Made by a program: the position numbers and the translations under genes
Notes under the pieces: generated by a model
Told to the model about the DNA's origin: nothing
What the model saw: the letters and a program-made list of their open reading frames with translations, nothing else
Databases searched by the model: none
Assembly (NCBI GenBank): GCA_942492795.1
Contig: OW818639.1
Coordinates: 1,488,001 to 1,552,000, forward strand
Length of the DNA stretch: 64,000 nt
From: RGIG3178 sp942492795
GTDB lineage: Bacteria; Bacillota; Clostridia; Christensenellales; QAND01
Direction of reading: 5' to 3'
In this document: positions 25,855-35,270 of the stretch, one piece after another
Position numbering within the stretch: position 1 is the first letter of the stretch
Layout of the letters: the number at the start of each line of letters is the position of its first letter

Positions 25855-28002
25855 TCAGATATTTTTCATCGACAGCGAGATCCGCTTGCGATCAGGTTCG
25901 ACCTTCATCACCCGAACCAGCACGACGTCGCCTGCTTTGACCACTTCCATCGGATCGCGCACAAAGCGGTCAGCCAGTTCGGATACGTGCACAAGACCGT
26001 CCTGATGCACGCCGATGTCAACAAATGCGCCGAAGTCCGCAACGTTGCGCACGGTGCCATAAAGCGTCATTCCGGGCTTCAGGTCGTCCATCTCAAGCAC
26101 TTGGGAAGACAACAGCGGTTTGGGCAACGCATCGCGGGGGTCGCGGCCGGGTCTTGCCAGTTCCTTCAAAATATCGCGAAGGGTAGGTACGCCTACGCCA
26201 ATTTGCTGCGCCACTTTATCATAGCCGATTGCCGCTACCTCCGCGTCCAAGACAAAGGGGCTCAGCGCTGTCATATCCGCAATCCTGTGTCCGGTGAGTT
26301 TGAGCAGTTTTTCCGCAGCTTCATACGATTCCGGATGCACGGCTGTGTTATCCAAAACATACTCTGCGTTGGGGATGCGCAAAAACCCGGCGCATTGTTC
26401 AAACGACTTCGCGCCCAGCTTTTTTACTTTGAGCAATTCACGGCGGGAACGGAACCTTCCCGCGACAGCGCGGTATGCAATGATGTTTGAAGCCACAACT
26501 CCGCTGATACCCGCAACGTGGCCCAAGAGCGCGGGAGACGCTGTGTTGATGTTGACGCCTACGCTGTTCACACAATCCTCCACAACGCCGCTAAGCGCCT
26601 CGTCAAGGCGCTTTTGATTGATGTCATGCTGATATTGTCCCACGCCGATGGCTTTGGGATCGATCTTCACAAGTTCCGCGAGCGGATCCTGCAACCGGCG
26701 GGCGATGGAGACGGCGCTGCGCAGCGACACGTCAAATTCGGGGAATTCCTCCGCGGCAAGCTTGGATGCCGAATAGACGGAAGCGCCGGCTTCACTGACC
26801 ATCGTATACTGTACTTTGCATGGCACACTTTTGATCACGTCCGCGGCAAATTGTTCCGTTTCCCGCGAGGCGGTACCGTTGCCGATAGCAATGATCTCAA
26901 CCCCGTATTTTTCGATCATAGCCTTGACAAGACGGGACGCTTCTTCCACTTTGCTCTGCGGCGGGGTAGGGTAGATAACACCGGTTTGCAGCACATTGCC
27001 TATCTCATCCACCACTGCAAACTTGCATCCCGTACGGTAGGCGGGATCAAGCCCCAATACGGCATGAACCTTAACCGGCGGTTGCATCAGCAGGCTTTTT
27101 AGATTCTGCGCGAAAACCTTGATCGCTTTTTCCGAAGCCGCATCGGAGAGGGCATTGCGTATTTCGTTTTCCAACGACGGCGCAATCAACCTGGCATAGG
27201 CATCCTCGATCGCGGCTTCAACAAGCTTTGCCATGGCGGAAGTGTTTTTTACGATCCTGCGCTTGAGCGAATCTATAATTCTGGATTCCGGCGCTTCAAG
27301 CTTTACTTGCAGGAAGCCCTCGCGTTCACCCCGGTCGATGGCGGAAACGCGGTGCGGGGCAATGCGTGCGGCAGATTCGCGAAACTCGTAATACATCCGA
27401 TATGCAGAGTCTTCCTTCTTTTTGGCGGCGGTGGCGACAAACCCCTCCGAAAAGGTCAGCTCACGCGAAACCTTTCGATACCCGGCGTTGTCCGAAATCA
27501 TTTCCGCGATGATGTCACACGCGCCCGAAAGCGCATCCTCGATGCAAGTTACACCCAACGCTTCCCGGATAAACGCCTTCGCTTCCGTTTCGGGGATTAG
27601 CCTTGGATCTTGAAGCAGTATGGTCATGCTCAGCGGTTCCAACCCTTTCTCACGCGCAACAGAAGCTCTTGTGCGCCGTTTTGGGCGAAACGGCCTGTAG
27701 ATATCGTCAATTTCGCTTAACGCTTCGGCAGCATCCAGCGACTTCGCTATGTCGTCGGTCAACTGACCGTGGGATTCGATCAGCCGACGTACCTCCTCAC
27801 GGCGGGACTCCAGACTCCGAAGATAGTTCAACCGGTCATACAGTTCCCGCAATACCTGGTCGTCAATGGAACCGGTAGCCTCTTTGCGGTATCGTGCGAT
27901 AAACGGAATGGTGTTGCCCTCGTCGATCAAAGCAATGGTGGATTCTATCTGCTGGGGTCTTAGGGTGAACTCCCGGGCCAACCTGCCGTTGATGTCTGCC
28001 AT
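25855..28002 (-). CDS. tex: Tex-family S1 RNA-binding protein
   Basis: A 715-residue Tex protein, a transcription-associated nucleic-acid binder. The start is the ATG of M-A-D-I-N-G-R-L with AAGGAG 7 bases upstream; upstream in-frame Mets lack a site. Domains in order: Tex N-terminal helical part (to about 190; I-P-F-I-A-R-Y-R-K-E-A-T-G near 33), a YqgF-like nuclease fold (L-G-L-D-P-A-Y-R-T-G near 320), helix-hairpin-helix pairs (G-V-N-I-N-T-A-S near 480), and a C-terminal S1 domain (G-M-T-L-Y-G-T-V-R-N-V-A-D-F-G-A-F near 640). Length and order are as in known Tex proteins. Confidence 0.93.
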   Translation of the reverse strand: MADINGRLAREFTLRPQQIESTIALIDEGNTIPFIARYRKEATGSIDDQVLRELYDRLNYLRSLESRREEVRRLIESHGQLTDDIAKSLDAAEALSEIDDIYRPFRPKRRTRASVAREKGLEPLSMTILLQDPRLIPETEAKAFIREALGVTCIEDALSGACDIIAEMISDNAGYRKVSRELTFSEGFVATAAKKKEDSAYRMYYEFRESAARIAPHRVSAIDRGEREGFLQVKLEAPESRIIDSLKRRIVKNTSAMAKLVEAAIEDAYARLIAPSLENEIRNALSDAASEKAIKVFAQNLKSLLMQPPVKVHAVLGLDPAYRTGCKFAVVDEIGNVLQTGVIYPTPPQSKVEEASRLVKAMIEKYGVEIIAIGNGTASRETEQFAADVIKSVPCKVQYTMVSEAGASVYSASKLAAEEFPEFDVSLRSAVSIARRLQDPLAELVKIDPKAIGVGQYQHDINQKRLDEALSGVVEDCVNSVGVNINTASPALLGHVAGISGVVASNIIAYRAVAGRFRSRRELLKVKKLGAKSFEQCAGFLRIPNAEYVLDNTAVHPESYEAAEKLLKLTGHRIADMTALSPFVLDAEVAAIGYDKVAQQIGVGVPTLRDILKELARPGRDPRDALPKPLLSSQVLEMDDLKPGMTLYGTVRNVADFGAFVDIGVHQDGLVHVSELADRFVRDPMEVVKAGDVVLVRVMKVEPDRKRISLSMKNI

Positions 28003-28224
28003 GCATTTCTCCTTAACCTTCTTTGCAAACATCGTACCCCTTGTTTTGCGGTTTGTAAACAAAGAGCGGGTTTTAAAATGCGCATCCTGATTCCGTAAGA
28101 GGTTTTTGTCTTCGGTCGTTTTGGGTATATGATCATAAAATATGCATAGATTGCGGTATTGGGCTGTTACCCTAGGCAGCCATTTTAAAATGTTTTTTTA
28201 TGTTCAAAGAATCCGGATTTCGGG

Positions 28225-28253
28225 TTGTAACATTCCAAGTATGGGACTATAAT
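28225..28253 (+). promoter_or_regulatory. SigA-type promoter for the MFS gene
   Basis: TTGTAA at 28225-28230, a 17-base spacer and a consensus TATAAT at 28248-28253, 99 bases before the MFS start. Confidence 0.65.
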
Positions 28254-28351
28254 CGGAAAAGTGTTTTGGAGGATGCTTGTCCCCGACGTTAAGGTTGCGT
28301 GAACACAATAAAAAAAGATGCGCTCCGAAATGCGCACCGATGAGGTGTACC

Positions 28352-29587
28352 ATGGAAAGTGAAGTGACGGCAACATCGAGTGCCGAGCCAAAACTTTGGA
28401 CGGCGCCGTTTTTCAAGATCGTAAGCGCAAACACGCTCAGTTCCGTCTGCAACAGCATGATCGCCCAGGCTTTGCCGCTGTATGTCATGTGGCTCGGAGG
28501 CAGCAAGACCGTAGCGGGACTGATCATGGGATTCTTCACCATAGCGGCGCTTGTGTGCAGGCCTTTTTTTGGAATTCTGATCGATTCACGGGGACGCCGG
28601 CATGTGCTGCTCATTGGCATCACCATCATTGTGATCACCAGTTTTGGCTTTAGCCTGACATCCGCCGTGATGCTCATACTGATCATACGCGGCATCCAGG
28701 GCGCCGGATACAGTGCGTTTACAACCTCGGCCGGAACGATCGTAGCCGATATATTGCCTAAAAACCGTCTGAACGAAGGCATCGGGTACTACGGCGTTTC
28801 CTTTAACATCGCTTCTTCGTTCGGACCGGCACTGATGCTCTTTATGCGGGATCACCTGGGGTATCAGAGCATTTTCTACGTGACGGGGATCATCGGATTG
28901 CTGGCGCTTTTAATCGGTTCCGCAGTGAACTATGAGAAAACCAATCCGAAGCCGGCGCAGGCATCACGGCAAAAAGTCAAACGGATCCAGCTCTCTTCCT
29001 TGTTTGAAAAGACCGCTCTGCCAAGCGCACTTGTCTTGATCCTGATCTCGATCCCCAACGGGCTGGTTGGAACTTTTCTGGTCAAATACAGCGAGACGCT
29101 CGCCATTCGCGGAATCGGCTTGTACTTTACCTTTAATGCGATTGCCATGATCATGAGCCGTGTTTTTGCGGGTAAAATCTGCGACCGTGTCGGCGCGCAA
29201 CGCGTGCTTCCTCCCGGTTTGATGCTGGTGTTCGGCGGGTTGCTGCTGATCGCTTTCGCACGCGCGCTGCCATTGTTTCTTTTGGCGGGTTCCATGTTCG
29301 GTTTTGGATACGGCATTTTATTTCCGACCATACAGGCGTTTGTGATACGCTCGGCACCCGCGAACAGGCGCGGGGCAGCAAGCGCTACCTATTATTCTGC
29401 ACAGGATCTCGGCGCAGGAACCGGTTCCATCATCGGAGGCATGATGACGGAAGCGATCGGTTTTACGGCATCCTTTGCCATGTATGCGCTGTTTATCGTG
29501 GGTGCGTATGGCATGTTCCGCCTGGTATTGCAAAAACGCATCACACCGGCCGAAGCAGGGTCTTCTGAATCGAGTCTGAAATGCTGA
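28352..29587 (+). CDS. MFS transporter
   Basis: A twelve-helix major facilitator of about 411 residues. The start is the ATG of M-E-S-E-V-T-A, preceded by GAGGTG; a frame extension back to 28277 would place the start too near the promoter and has no site. It shows the loop 2-3 motif D-S-R-G-R-R near residue 80, and G-A-G-Y-S-A-F in helix 5. The closest types are YajR/bacillibactin-like or sugar/drug effluxers, but substrate is unknown. It is convergent with the deacetylase gene, the two stops being 2 bases apart. Confidence 0.82.
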   Translation: MESEVTATSSAEPKLWTAPFFKIVSANTLSSVCNSMIAQALPLYVMWLGGSKTVAGLIMGFFTIAALVCRPFFGILIDSRGRRHVLLIGITIIVITSFGFSLTSAVMLILIIRGIQGAGYSAFTTSAGTIVADILPKNRLNEGIGYYGVSFNIASSFGPALMLFMRDHLGYQSIFYVTGIIGLLALLIGSAVNYEKTNPKPAQASRQKVKRIQLSSLFEKTALPSALVLILISIPNGLVGTFLVKYSETLAIRGIGLYFTFNAIAMIMSRVFAGKICDRVGAQRVLPPGLMLVFGGLLLIAFARALPLFLLAGSMFGFGYGILFPTIQAFVIRSAPANRRGAASATYYSAQDLGAGTGSIIGGMMTEAIGFTASFAMYALFIVGAYGMFRLVLQKRITPAEAGSSESSLKC

Positions 29588-29588
29588 T

Positions 29589-30428
29589 TCAAGTGTGCAT
29601 ATCCATCAGCTGTTCCATTGTCATAAAACTACAACCCTTTTTAACACAATAATCGACAAGCTGCGCGAAAAGTCCGGAGTCCGTTTGGGGATAACTGCCA
29701 AACGGGATCTTGTCATTGCACATCACTGTATCAAACGGCTGGCGTGCGTAGAGTGAATGGACAAAAAACACGATGATCGTCTTTTGCTCGTATGCTTTGT
29801 CTACAAGCAGTTTCAGTTTATGCAATTCGTCAACCGTCTGCATGTCCGCGGTTATCGATTCGACGGCATATGGATTGAGATGGTTCAAATCAACGAAATT
29901 CGTCGTCAGATTGTTGGCAAGTCTGGCTTGCTTCCGAAACGCTTTGATACCGTCGATCACCCGCGTGTTGTAACAGCCGTACGGATACGCCGTTATTTCT
30001 GGCGCTTTAAGCCCTTGCCGCACGAAGGATTGATCGACCATCTCCATGCTGTGTTTGATCTGCGCATCCGTCATGTCTTCCATCCGGTTGTGCTCAAACG
30101 AGTGGCAGCCGAATGACCAGCCATCGGCATGCATCTGTTTGATCTGTGTCCAGTTCATCCTTCCGGGATATCTTTCGTCGATGGCTTTTGTATTGAGATA
30201 GGAAGTACCTTTTATGCCATATTGCTCCAGAATCGGATACGCCAGTAAATAATCCGAAACACTGCCGTCATCAAATGTAAAAATTACCGTTGCATTGCCC
30301 GGCTTTGTCGGGGTGGGTTTGGTACCCGCAGTCGGACTTGGGACAAGACCGCCGGATTTGCCCTGAAAGCTCAGAAGCAATAATGTCGCCGGGATTATTA
30401 AAAACATGGCAACAAGCCGTTTGATCAA
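29589..30428 (-). CDS. Polysaccharide deacetylase family protein (NodB/CE4), secreted
   Basis: A 279-residue exported protein. The N-terminus is a signal anchor (residues 4-22), followed by a Pro/Thr/Gly linker (P-S-P-T-A-G-T-K-P-T-P-T-K-P-G) and the NodB domain: F-T-F-D-D-G near 51 (catalytic Asp and metal Asp), H-S-F-E-H near 109-113 (metal His pair) and A-Y-P-Y-G near 145. It probably removes acetyl groups from wall peptidoglycan or another polymer. A second member of the family lies at 55669-56499. The ribosome site GGAGAC precedes the ATG. Confidence 0.85.
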   Translation of the reverse strand: MIKRLVAMFLIIPATLLLLSFQGKSGGLVPSPTAGTKPTPTKPGNATVIFTFDDGSVSDYLLAYPILEQYGIKGTSYLNTKAIDERYPGRMNWTQIKQMHADGWSFGCHSFEHNRMEDMTDAQIKHSMEMVDQSFVRQGLKAPEITAYPYGCYNTRVIDGIKAFRKQARLANNLTTNFVDLNHLNPYAVESITADMQTVDELHKLKLLVDKAYEQKTIIVFFVHSLYARQPFDTVMCNDKIPFGSYPQTDSGLFAQLVDYCVKKGCSFMTMEQLMDMHT

Positions 30429-30811
30429 ATTTATAGTCTCCTTATCCAGCGGATGGTTTTATATCGTCTGGTTTATGCATAATCAAAGGATATGGTTATA
30501 CGCTTTATAGTATATTCCTATAAACTATAATAGGCGTATATTTATATGTCAACGAAGTTATGCCATATGATAGATAAAAAAGCAATTAACAGGTATAACA
30601 AGCGTAAACATTCAGATAGAATAAGCGATATTCTTTTAAATAGCGCTGAATATAAAAATAGCAATTCCCAAAAAGGCCTTTTGCCGTTATAATTTGATGG
30701 GTAACTGAGGAAGGTTTATCTGAACCTAGGTAAACCGATCAAACGTCGCAAAGTGGTGCCGTTTGAACCTGAATTATCAGGAGAACGATTTTTCAAAACC
30801 GGAGGAAAGAA
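30429..30811. other. Divergent intergenic region with structured leader
   Basis: This 383-base, AT-rich stretch separates the deacetylase gene (leftward) from the membrane protein gene (rightward). TATAAT at 30687-30692 with TTCCCA 17 bases upstream is a weak rightward promoter. After it three hairpins can be drawn: GGTTTA/TAAACC (about 30714-30737), TCAAACG/CGTTTGA (30740-30767) and CCTGA/TCAGG (30769-30782). The last is right before the ribosome site, so the leader may control translation. A known riboswitch class could not be assigned. Confidence 0.4.
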
Positions 30812-32749
30812 TTGAGCATATTGCTTTGCATGCTGGTACTGGGTTTGCCGAGCCTGCTATTCGCATCCGTGTACAACAAACGATTTGAAGAATCGATGCC
30901 CGTTACTGTCTTGTCTGTCGTTTTACTGTTGTTCGTGTTTGGAATTGTGGATCAGTTGCGATTCGCTTTGATTCTTTCCATCCTCCTTTGCAGCGCGGCT
31001 TCTATCACCGGCGTTGTGATCATGGTTGCCAAAAGGAAAACACGTATCGTGCTTAAGCAGATGCTGACACCGGCATTTTTTGTGTTTGTGTTTCTGTCGT
31101 TTATGATATGGTATATCAACCGGGATATGCAGCTTTGCGTCTGGGATGAGTTTTCGCATTGGGGCAGGGCTGCCAAGGCAATGTTTATATCCAACAAAAT
31201 CAGTCCCTATACGGGAATTGACTTGATCTATCGTTCCTATCCGCCAGCCGTTACGCTGTTCCAATACTTTGTTGCATCCCTGAGGGGCGTTTTTGTCGAA
31301 GCAGACCTGATCCGAAGCTTTTCGATTTTCGGTTTGATCCCGTTTGTCCCCTTCTTTAAGAATATGGAAGGGAAACGCGTCAAAACCGTTTTCGGCACGC
31401 TGATTCTGATATTCCTATCGCCAATGCTGTTTTATAACAATTATTATGCGTCGATGTTGGTGGATCCCATGCTCGCGGTCTATTTTGGAGCCTGCTTGGC
31501 GGAGATATATCTTTATAAAACCGGAGATACATTTTCCTTCCTAAGGATATGCCTTTCCCTGTGCATGCTGCCAATCATCAAGGACGCAGGCCTGCTTCTG
31601 GCGATGATCGCATGTTCCATTTTTATCGCAAAAAGGGTGCACAACGGTACGCTGAGCAACAAGACAGACATCCGCTTTGACGGCACGATAAAGCATGAAT
31701 TGCGGTTTCTCCGGTACAAAGCAAAACTCAATGCCCTTTTCGCACATGCGCTGTTGATGCTCATGCCGCTTATCGTTTACGGATTGTGGGATTTAAGTTT
31801 ACGAATAGCCGACACAGCAAGAGTATTTTCCGCCCACGTCAATTGGATCACATTGCTAAGGATCGTGACGGGGAGCTTGGTTGATTATCGCAAAACGGTC
31901 ATCGACAGCTTTTTTACATCGCTCTTTGGCGCAAATTTGACAAACGGTCCGTTGGCTTCTTCCTTTTTCATTTGGGTGGCAATTTTGGCATTGCTTCTTT
32001 ACGTTCTGGCCATGCGCAAAAAAGACGACAACCGGTTCTCCATTGGTTTCAACACCGGAGTGCTGGCAGGTCTGGCAGTGTATGTGCTATCGTTGCTCAT
32101 CGCATATATGTTTAAGTTTGCGGATGTTGAAGCCGTCCGGGTCGCTTCGTTTTCACGGTATATATGCACTTATTTACAGGCGGTATTTATCTGTGTCACG
32201 CTGATTGTCGTTGCATATTCCCTTGATCCGGATGAGCAGAACAAAGCGTTTATGCCTCTGTTTAAAATCATGCTTATTCTGATACTCACCTTTTTCATTC
32301 CGCTGACCAATATCACAGATCTTGCGTTGCGAAAAAATGTGGAGAGGGCAAGGAATGCGAGGGAACCCTATCATATCGTTGTCGAAAAAATGGAAGCGCT
32401 TCATGTGAAGCCAGGCAGCAGGATATGGATCATCAGTCAGAATTCAAGCGGGTTCGATTATTACGTATTAAAATACGAATTCATTCAATGCAAAGTCAAT
32501 CCGTTCTTTACATGGAGCATTGGCGAACAGACGTGCGAAGGCGGCTTTTGGACGTGCGACATCACAGCGAGCGATTGGGAAAAGCAATTGTTCAGGTATG
32601 ACTACGTTGTGTTGTACAAGATCAGCGATATTTTCATCGATAAGTATCATACCCTTTTTGAAGACGGCAAAGCCATCTTTGCCAACACGGTCTACAGGGT
32701 GGAAAAAAACGGGAAGAAAATCAACCTTCAGCGAGTGCCCTCCGAATAG
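30812..32749 (+). CDS. Polytopic membrane protein, glycosyltransferase-like topology
   Basis: A 645-residue protein with about 12 hydrophobic helices and a soluble C-terminal part from about residue 520. Start is TTG with GGAGG 7 bases upstream. After the third helix a loop reads W-D-E-F-S-H-W-G-R-A-A-K (near residue 110) and Y-R-S-Y-P-P near 140; an acidic residue in the first large outer loop is what GT-C glycosyltransferases (GT39/ArnT type) use for catalysis. No exact family is recognised. It may add sugar from a lipid carrier to a wall polymer or protein; that is inference. Single-gene unit. Confidence 0.65.
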   Translation: MSILLCMLVLGLPSLLFASVYNKRFEESMPVTVLSVVLLLFVFGIVDQLRFALILSILLCSAASITGVVIMVAKRKTRIVLKQMLTPAFFVFVFLSFMIWYINRDMQLCVWDEFSHWGRAAKAMFISNKISPYTGIDLIYRSYPPAVTLFQYFVASLRGVFVEADLIRSFSIFGLIPFVPFFKNMEGKRVKTVFGTLILIFLSPMLFYNNYYASMLVDPMLAVYFGACLAEIYLYKTGDTFSFLRICLSLCMLPIIKDAGLLLAMIACSIFIAKRVHNGTLSNKTDIRFDGTIKHELRFLRYKAKLNALFAHALLMLMPLIVYGLWDLSLRIADTARVFSAHVNWITLLRIVTGSLVDYRKTVIDSFFTSLFGANLTNGPLASSFFIWVAILALLLYVLAMRKKDDNRFSIGFNTGVLAGLAVYVLSLLIAYMFKFADVEAVRVASFSRYICTYLQAVFICVTLIVVAYSLDPDEQNKAFMPLFKIMLILILTFFIPLTNITDLALRKNVERARNAREPYHIVVEKMEALHVKPGSRIWIISQNSSGFDYYVLKYEFIQCKVNPFFTWSIGEQTCEGGFWTCDITASDWEKQLFRYDYVVLYKISDIFIDKYHTLFEDGKAIFANTVYRVEKNGKKINLQRVPSE

Positions 32750-32945
32750 CATTTGCAAAACCAAATTGGCGGATGCCTGAAAAGCCAGAATGCTGTGACC
32801 CATACCGATAGGAAATTTTGTGCTAAAGCGGGAACGCCTTTGCAATTTGTCTTAACTATTTGTGCATTATGTCGAATTATAGAATAGGCATTAAAAATCG
32901 GATGAGCCGGAAGCAAAATGCTCAATGATGATACTGGAGGGAACC

Positions 32946-33242
32946 ATGCAAGTCCTAAGACCGACAAAAGTTTTTGTCCTTATGATAGCAATGATGACAA
33001 TGTTTATCGCTTTTCCTGCGATGGCCAAGGCTGCCAATCCGGACGATAGAGTAACCGAAGCGCAAATCAACGAAGATGCAACGGCGACGGTTATCATTGC
33101 CGATCCCAAAATCCCTTTGAACGGCAGAAAGGCTTCTTCGTCAATGCTTGCCCCGATTCTGGTGGGAGGAGTGCTGTTTGCGCAGTGGCCAATCACCTAC
33201 TTCCTTTCGAAAAAACGCATGACCAGACAAGAAAGCTTGTGA
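32946..33242 (+). CDS. Small exported protein with C-terminal membrane segment
   Basis: A 98-residue protein. The signal peptide has a hydrophobic core M-I-A-M-M-T-M-F-I-A-F and likely cleavage after A-M-A-K-A. The mature part is short and acidic and contains V-I-I-A-D-P-K-I-P-L-N-G, then a second hydrophobic helix (about residues 68-86) and a tail K-K-R-M-T-R. The I-x-D-x-x-I-P-L pattern right before a terminal helix is seen in many Clostridia surface proteins, where it might be a sorting or processing mark. GGAGGG lies 5 bases before the ATG. Function unknown. Confidence 0.6.
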   Translation: MQVLRPTKVFVLMIAMMTMFIAFPAMAKAANPDDRVTEAQINEDATATVIIADPKIPLNGRKASSSMLAPILVGGVLFAQWPITYFLSKKRMTRQESL

Positions 33243-33269
33243 CGGACGAGTACGCTATGCCGTGCAAAA

Positions 33270-33298
33270 AAGCCACAAATCCTGTAATGATTTGTGGC
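33270..33298. terminator. Bidirectional terminator
   Basis: GCCACAAATC and GATTTGTGGC pair around a 7-base loop, with AAAAAA before and TTGCTTTTGC after. It sits between the small exported protein gene and the leftward J-like gene and shares its stem with the terminator at 25783. Confidence 0.8.
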
Positions 33299-33336
33299 GT
33301 TGCTTTTGCAGATGGGGCGGATTTCAAAAGTATATT

Positions 33337-33603
33337 CTATCGCCCTTGCTGGATGGCTTCATAGGCGAATCGATACATCTCGAAAAGCGCAAATGCCGCA
33401 GGGTCGTCTATATTGACATCGGGATGATATTTGCTGAGTATCCCGTTCCAGCCGATTTCCAGAATTTCTTTCTTCATGGCTTCAAATCGAGCCATTGCGC
33501 CGGTGATCCGGTTGATTTCTTCGAGTTTGTCCCTGATTTCCATAAGCTTCGTCAGAGCTTCATTCATGCCTTCGCGCATCCTGAGCGTTTCATCACCGGC
33601 CAT
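33337..33603 (-). CDS. J-domain-like mini-protein with H-P-D motif
   Basis: An 88-residue, mostly helical protein. GGGAGG lies 8 bases before the chosen ATG (M-A-G-D-E-T-L). Two long amphipathic helices (about residues 5-60) are followed by K-Y-H-P-D-V-N near residue 66 and a closing helix with F-E-M-Y-R-F-A-Y-E-A-I. The Y-H-P-D-V-N plus A-Y-E helix equals helix II end, loop and helix III of a J domain, but a canonical helix I is missing and the chain ends there. It may bind an Hsp70 such as the DnaK in this window. Confidence 0.6.
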   Translation of the reverse strand: MAGDETLRMREGMNEALTKLMEIRDKLEEINRITGAMARFEAMKKEILEIGWNGILSKYHPDVNIDDPAAFALFEMYRFAYEAIQQGR

Positions 33604-33988
33604 TGTTTTTCCTCCCATACATTGGGAATATGTTTCCGTCATCCCAACACTTCGTAATACGACGAATTCATTATAAACTGGCTATGGTTAAAAACAAGTT
33701 ACACTCCAAGTACAGTATACAACAATTCCGGTGTAATGGGTTGTAAAAGAAAAGAGTTGGTTAACCGGCGGAACAAATACCCTTTAGCGGGGCTATGGTC
33801 TTCACCGGATGCCTGTGATAAGGGTCTGTGATGTCCCGTGTCCACACCCAAATGAATCGGAACGGATTTTCGAATGTTAAGTTTAAACGAAACCGCGACT
33901 GGGTACTTGCTAACATAGAACAATAATTATAGAATAAATATAATAATGTAAATTTCTATTTACAGGAAAATGAGAGGAGACAGAACGT
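33604..33988. other. AT-rich divergent intergenic region
   Basis: 385 bases between the leftward J-like gene and the rightward alcohol dehydrogenase gene. The 33900-33960 part is very AT-rich with TATAGAATAAATATAAT, where the dehydrogenase promoter probably lies. No RNA gene or repeat is recognised. Confidence 0.4.
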
Positions 33989-35005
33989 ATGGATCAGAAA
34001 ACGTTCAAAGCCATTACGATGGTTGACACGGGGAAATTGGAATTGCGGGATTACCCGATGCCCAAACCCGCACACGGTCAGGTCTTGATGAAGATTCTGG
34101 CTACGGCTATCTGCACGGTCGACCAACGTGCGTACAGAGGCATCACACATCCCAAATTTCCCACGGTACAGGGCCATGAAGCAGTAGGCGAGGTCGTGGA
34201 ATTGGGCGAAGGCGTACAAAGCCTTCAATTGGGCGACCACGTTATACTTGGCCGCTTCCAGTGCTTTGCCTGTCCCAGATGCCGCGCAGGGAAGAACGGC
34301 TGCACAGACCCCAGCAGAGTGCCGTTCAACTATTTTTCCGAGTACGTTGTACGGGATGTCCCGCAACTGACCAAGGTCAGCAAGGATGTTCCCGCGGAAT
34401 GGGCCGCTATCGGCGAGCCGATTTCCTGCGTCGTGCACAGCATCAGGCGATCCCGCCTGAAAGCCGGTGAGACCATCGCTATCATCGGAGCCGGTATCAT
34501 GGGCCTTCTGCACACGCAGATCGCCAAGGATATGGGTGCCACGGTCATCGTTTCGGAGCCGGATGCCCGCCGCCGTGAGCGTGCCGTGCAATGCGGAGCC
34601 GATTTCGTGGTGGATCCGTCCAAAGAGGATCCGGTACAGTTCGTTAAGGATCACAACGGCGGATTTGGCGCGGATGTCGTTATCTTTGCCATCGCGATAA
34701 CCAAGGCGTTCCCGCAGGCGATGGAAATGCTTGACCGCGCAGGCCGCATCATTTGCTACAGCTCGCAGCATCCGGATGAGCCGATAGGCCTCAAGATCGG
34801 CGAAATCCACGGCAAAGAGTATGAAATCATCGGCACGATCGGCTCCACCGCGGACGATTTCACCCGCGCCGCACAGCTGCTCGACCAGAAAAAGCTGAAG
34901 ATGGATCTCGTGATCGATCACATCGTTCCGTTTGATGATCCGATGGATGCGTTTGAAAAGTCCATTCAACCCGGCACATACCGCGTTGTGATGATGACGA
35001 AATAG
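33989..35005 (+). CDS. Zinc-dependent alcohol/polyol dehydrogenase (MDR family)
   Basis: A 338-residue medium-chain dehydrogenase. The catalytic zinc ligands are Cys in A-I-C-T-V-D near 42 and G-H-E near 64-66; the structural zinc site has C-F-A-C-P-R-C-R-A-G-K-N-G-C near 93-106. The NAD-binding motif is G-A-G-I-M-G near 171, with an acidic residue after the second strand (S-E-P-D), suggesting NAD rather than NADP. GAGAGGAG precedes the ATG by 9 bases. It resembles sorbitol/threonine-dehydrogenase-type enzymes; the substrate is uncertain. It is followed by its own terminator. Confidence 0.88.
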   Translation: MDQKTFKAITMVDTGKLELRDYPMPKPAHGQVLMKILATAICTVDQRAYRGITHPKFPTVQGHEAVGEVVELGEGVQSLQLGDHVILGRFQCFACPRCRAGKNGCTDPSRVPFNYFSEYVVRDVPQLTKVSKDVPAEWAAIGEPISCVVHSIRRSRLKAGETIAIIGAGIMGLLHTQIAKDMGATVIVSEPDARRRERAVQCGADFVVDPSKEDPVQFVKDHNGGFGADVVIFAIAITKAFPQAMEMLDRAGRIICYSSQHPDEPIGLKIGEIHGKEYEIIGTIGSTADDFTRAAQLLDQKKLKMDLVIDHIVPFDDPMDAFEKSIQPGTYRVVMMTK

Positions 35006-35070
35006 GGAAAGAGACTATCTTTTAGTTCTATCGGCGGAATGACTTTACCATGCGTCTGCAAGTCGATTTA

Positions 35071-35108
35071 TAGCCACAATTTCCTTTTTGGGAGTTGTGG
35101 CTATTTTT
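35071..35108 (+). terminator. Terminator of the zinc dehydrogenase gene
   Basis: TAGCCACAA and TTGTGGCTA pair over a 15-base loop and are followed by TTTTTATTG. Its stem begins like the other GCCACAAA-type terminators here. Confidence 0.8.
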
Positions 35109-35270
35109 ATTGCTAACAAATGCGACTTGTTATACACTTAATGAATGTCCGGTGTATTTTTAAGACAAGAGAACTTTTGAAAAAGAGATCCTTGTTTTTA
35201 TCACGCAGGACATATGCCGGATCATATCGGCCGGACGAACGAGGGAATTTGATCACATGAGGAGGGCATC

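Noticed and set aside
30714..30785. c-di-GMP-I (GEMM) riboswitch
   Set aside because: GGTAAACC and CGCAAAG words are present, but the hairpin with a GAAA loop between them and the following P3-type stem with its receptor are missing.
33956..34969. Antisense open frame across the zinc dehydrogenase gene
   Set aside because: It is a shadow of a clear enzyme gene on the other strand, without start signals or family likeness.
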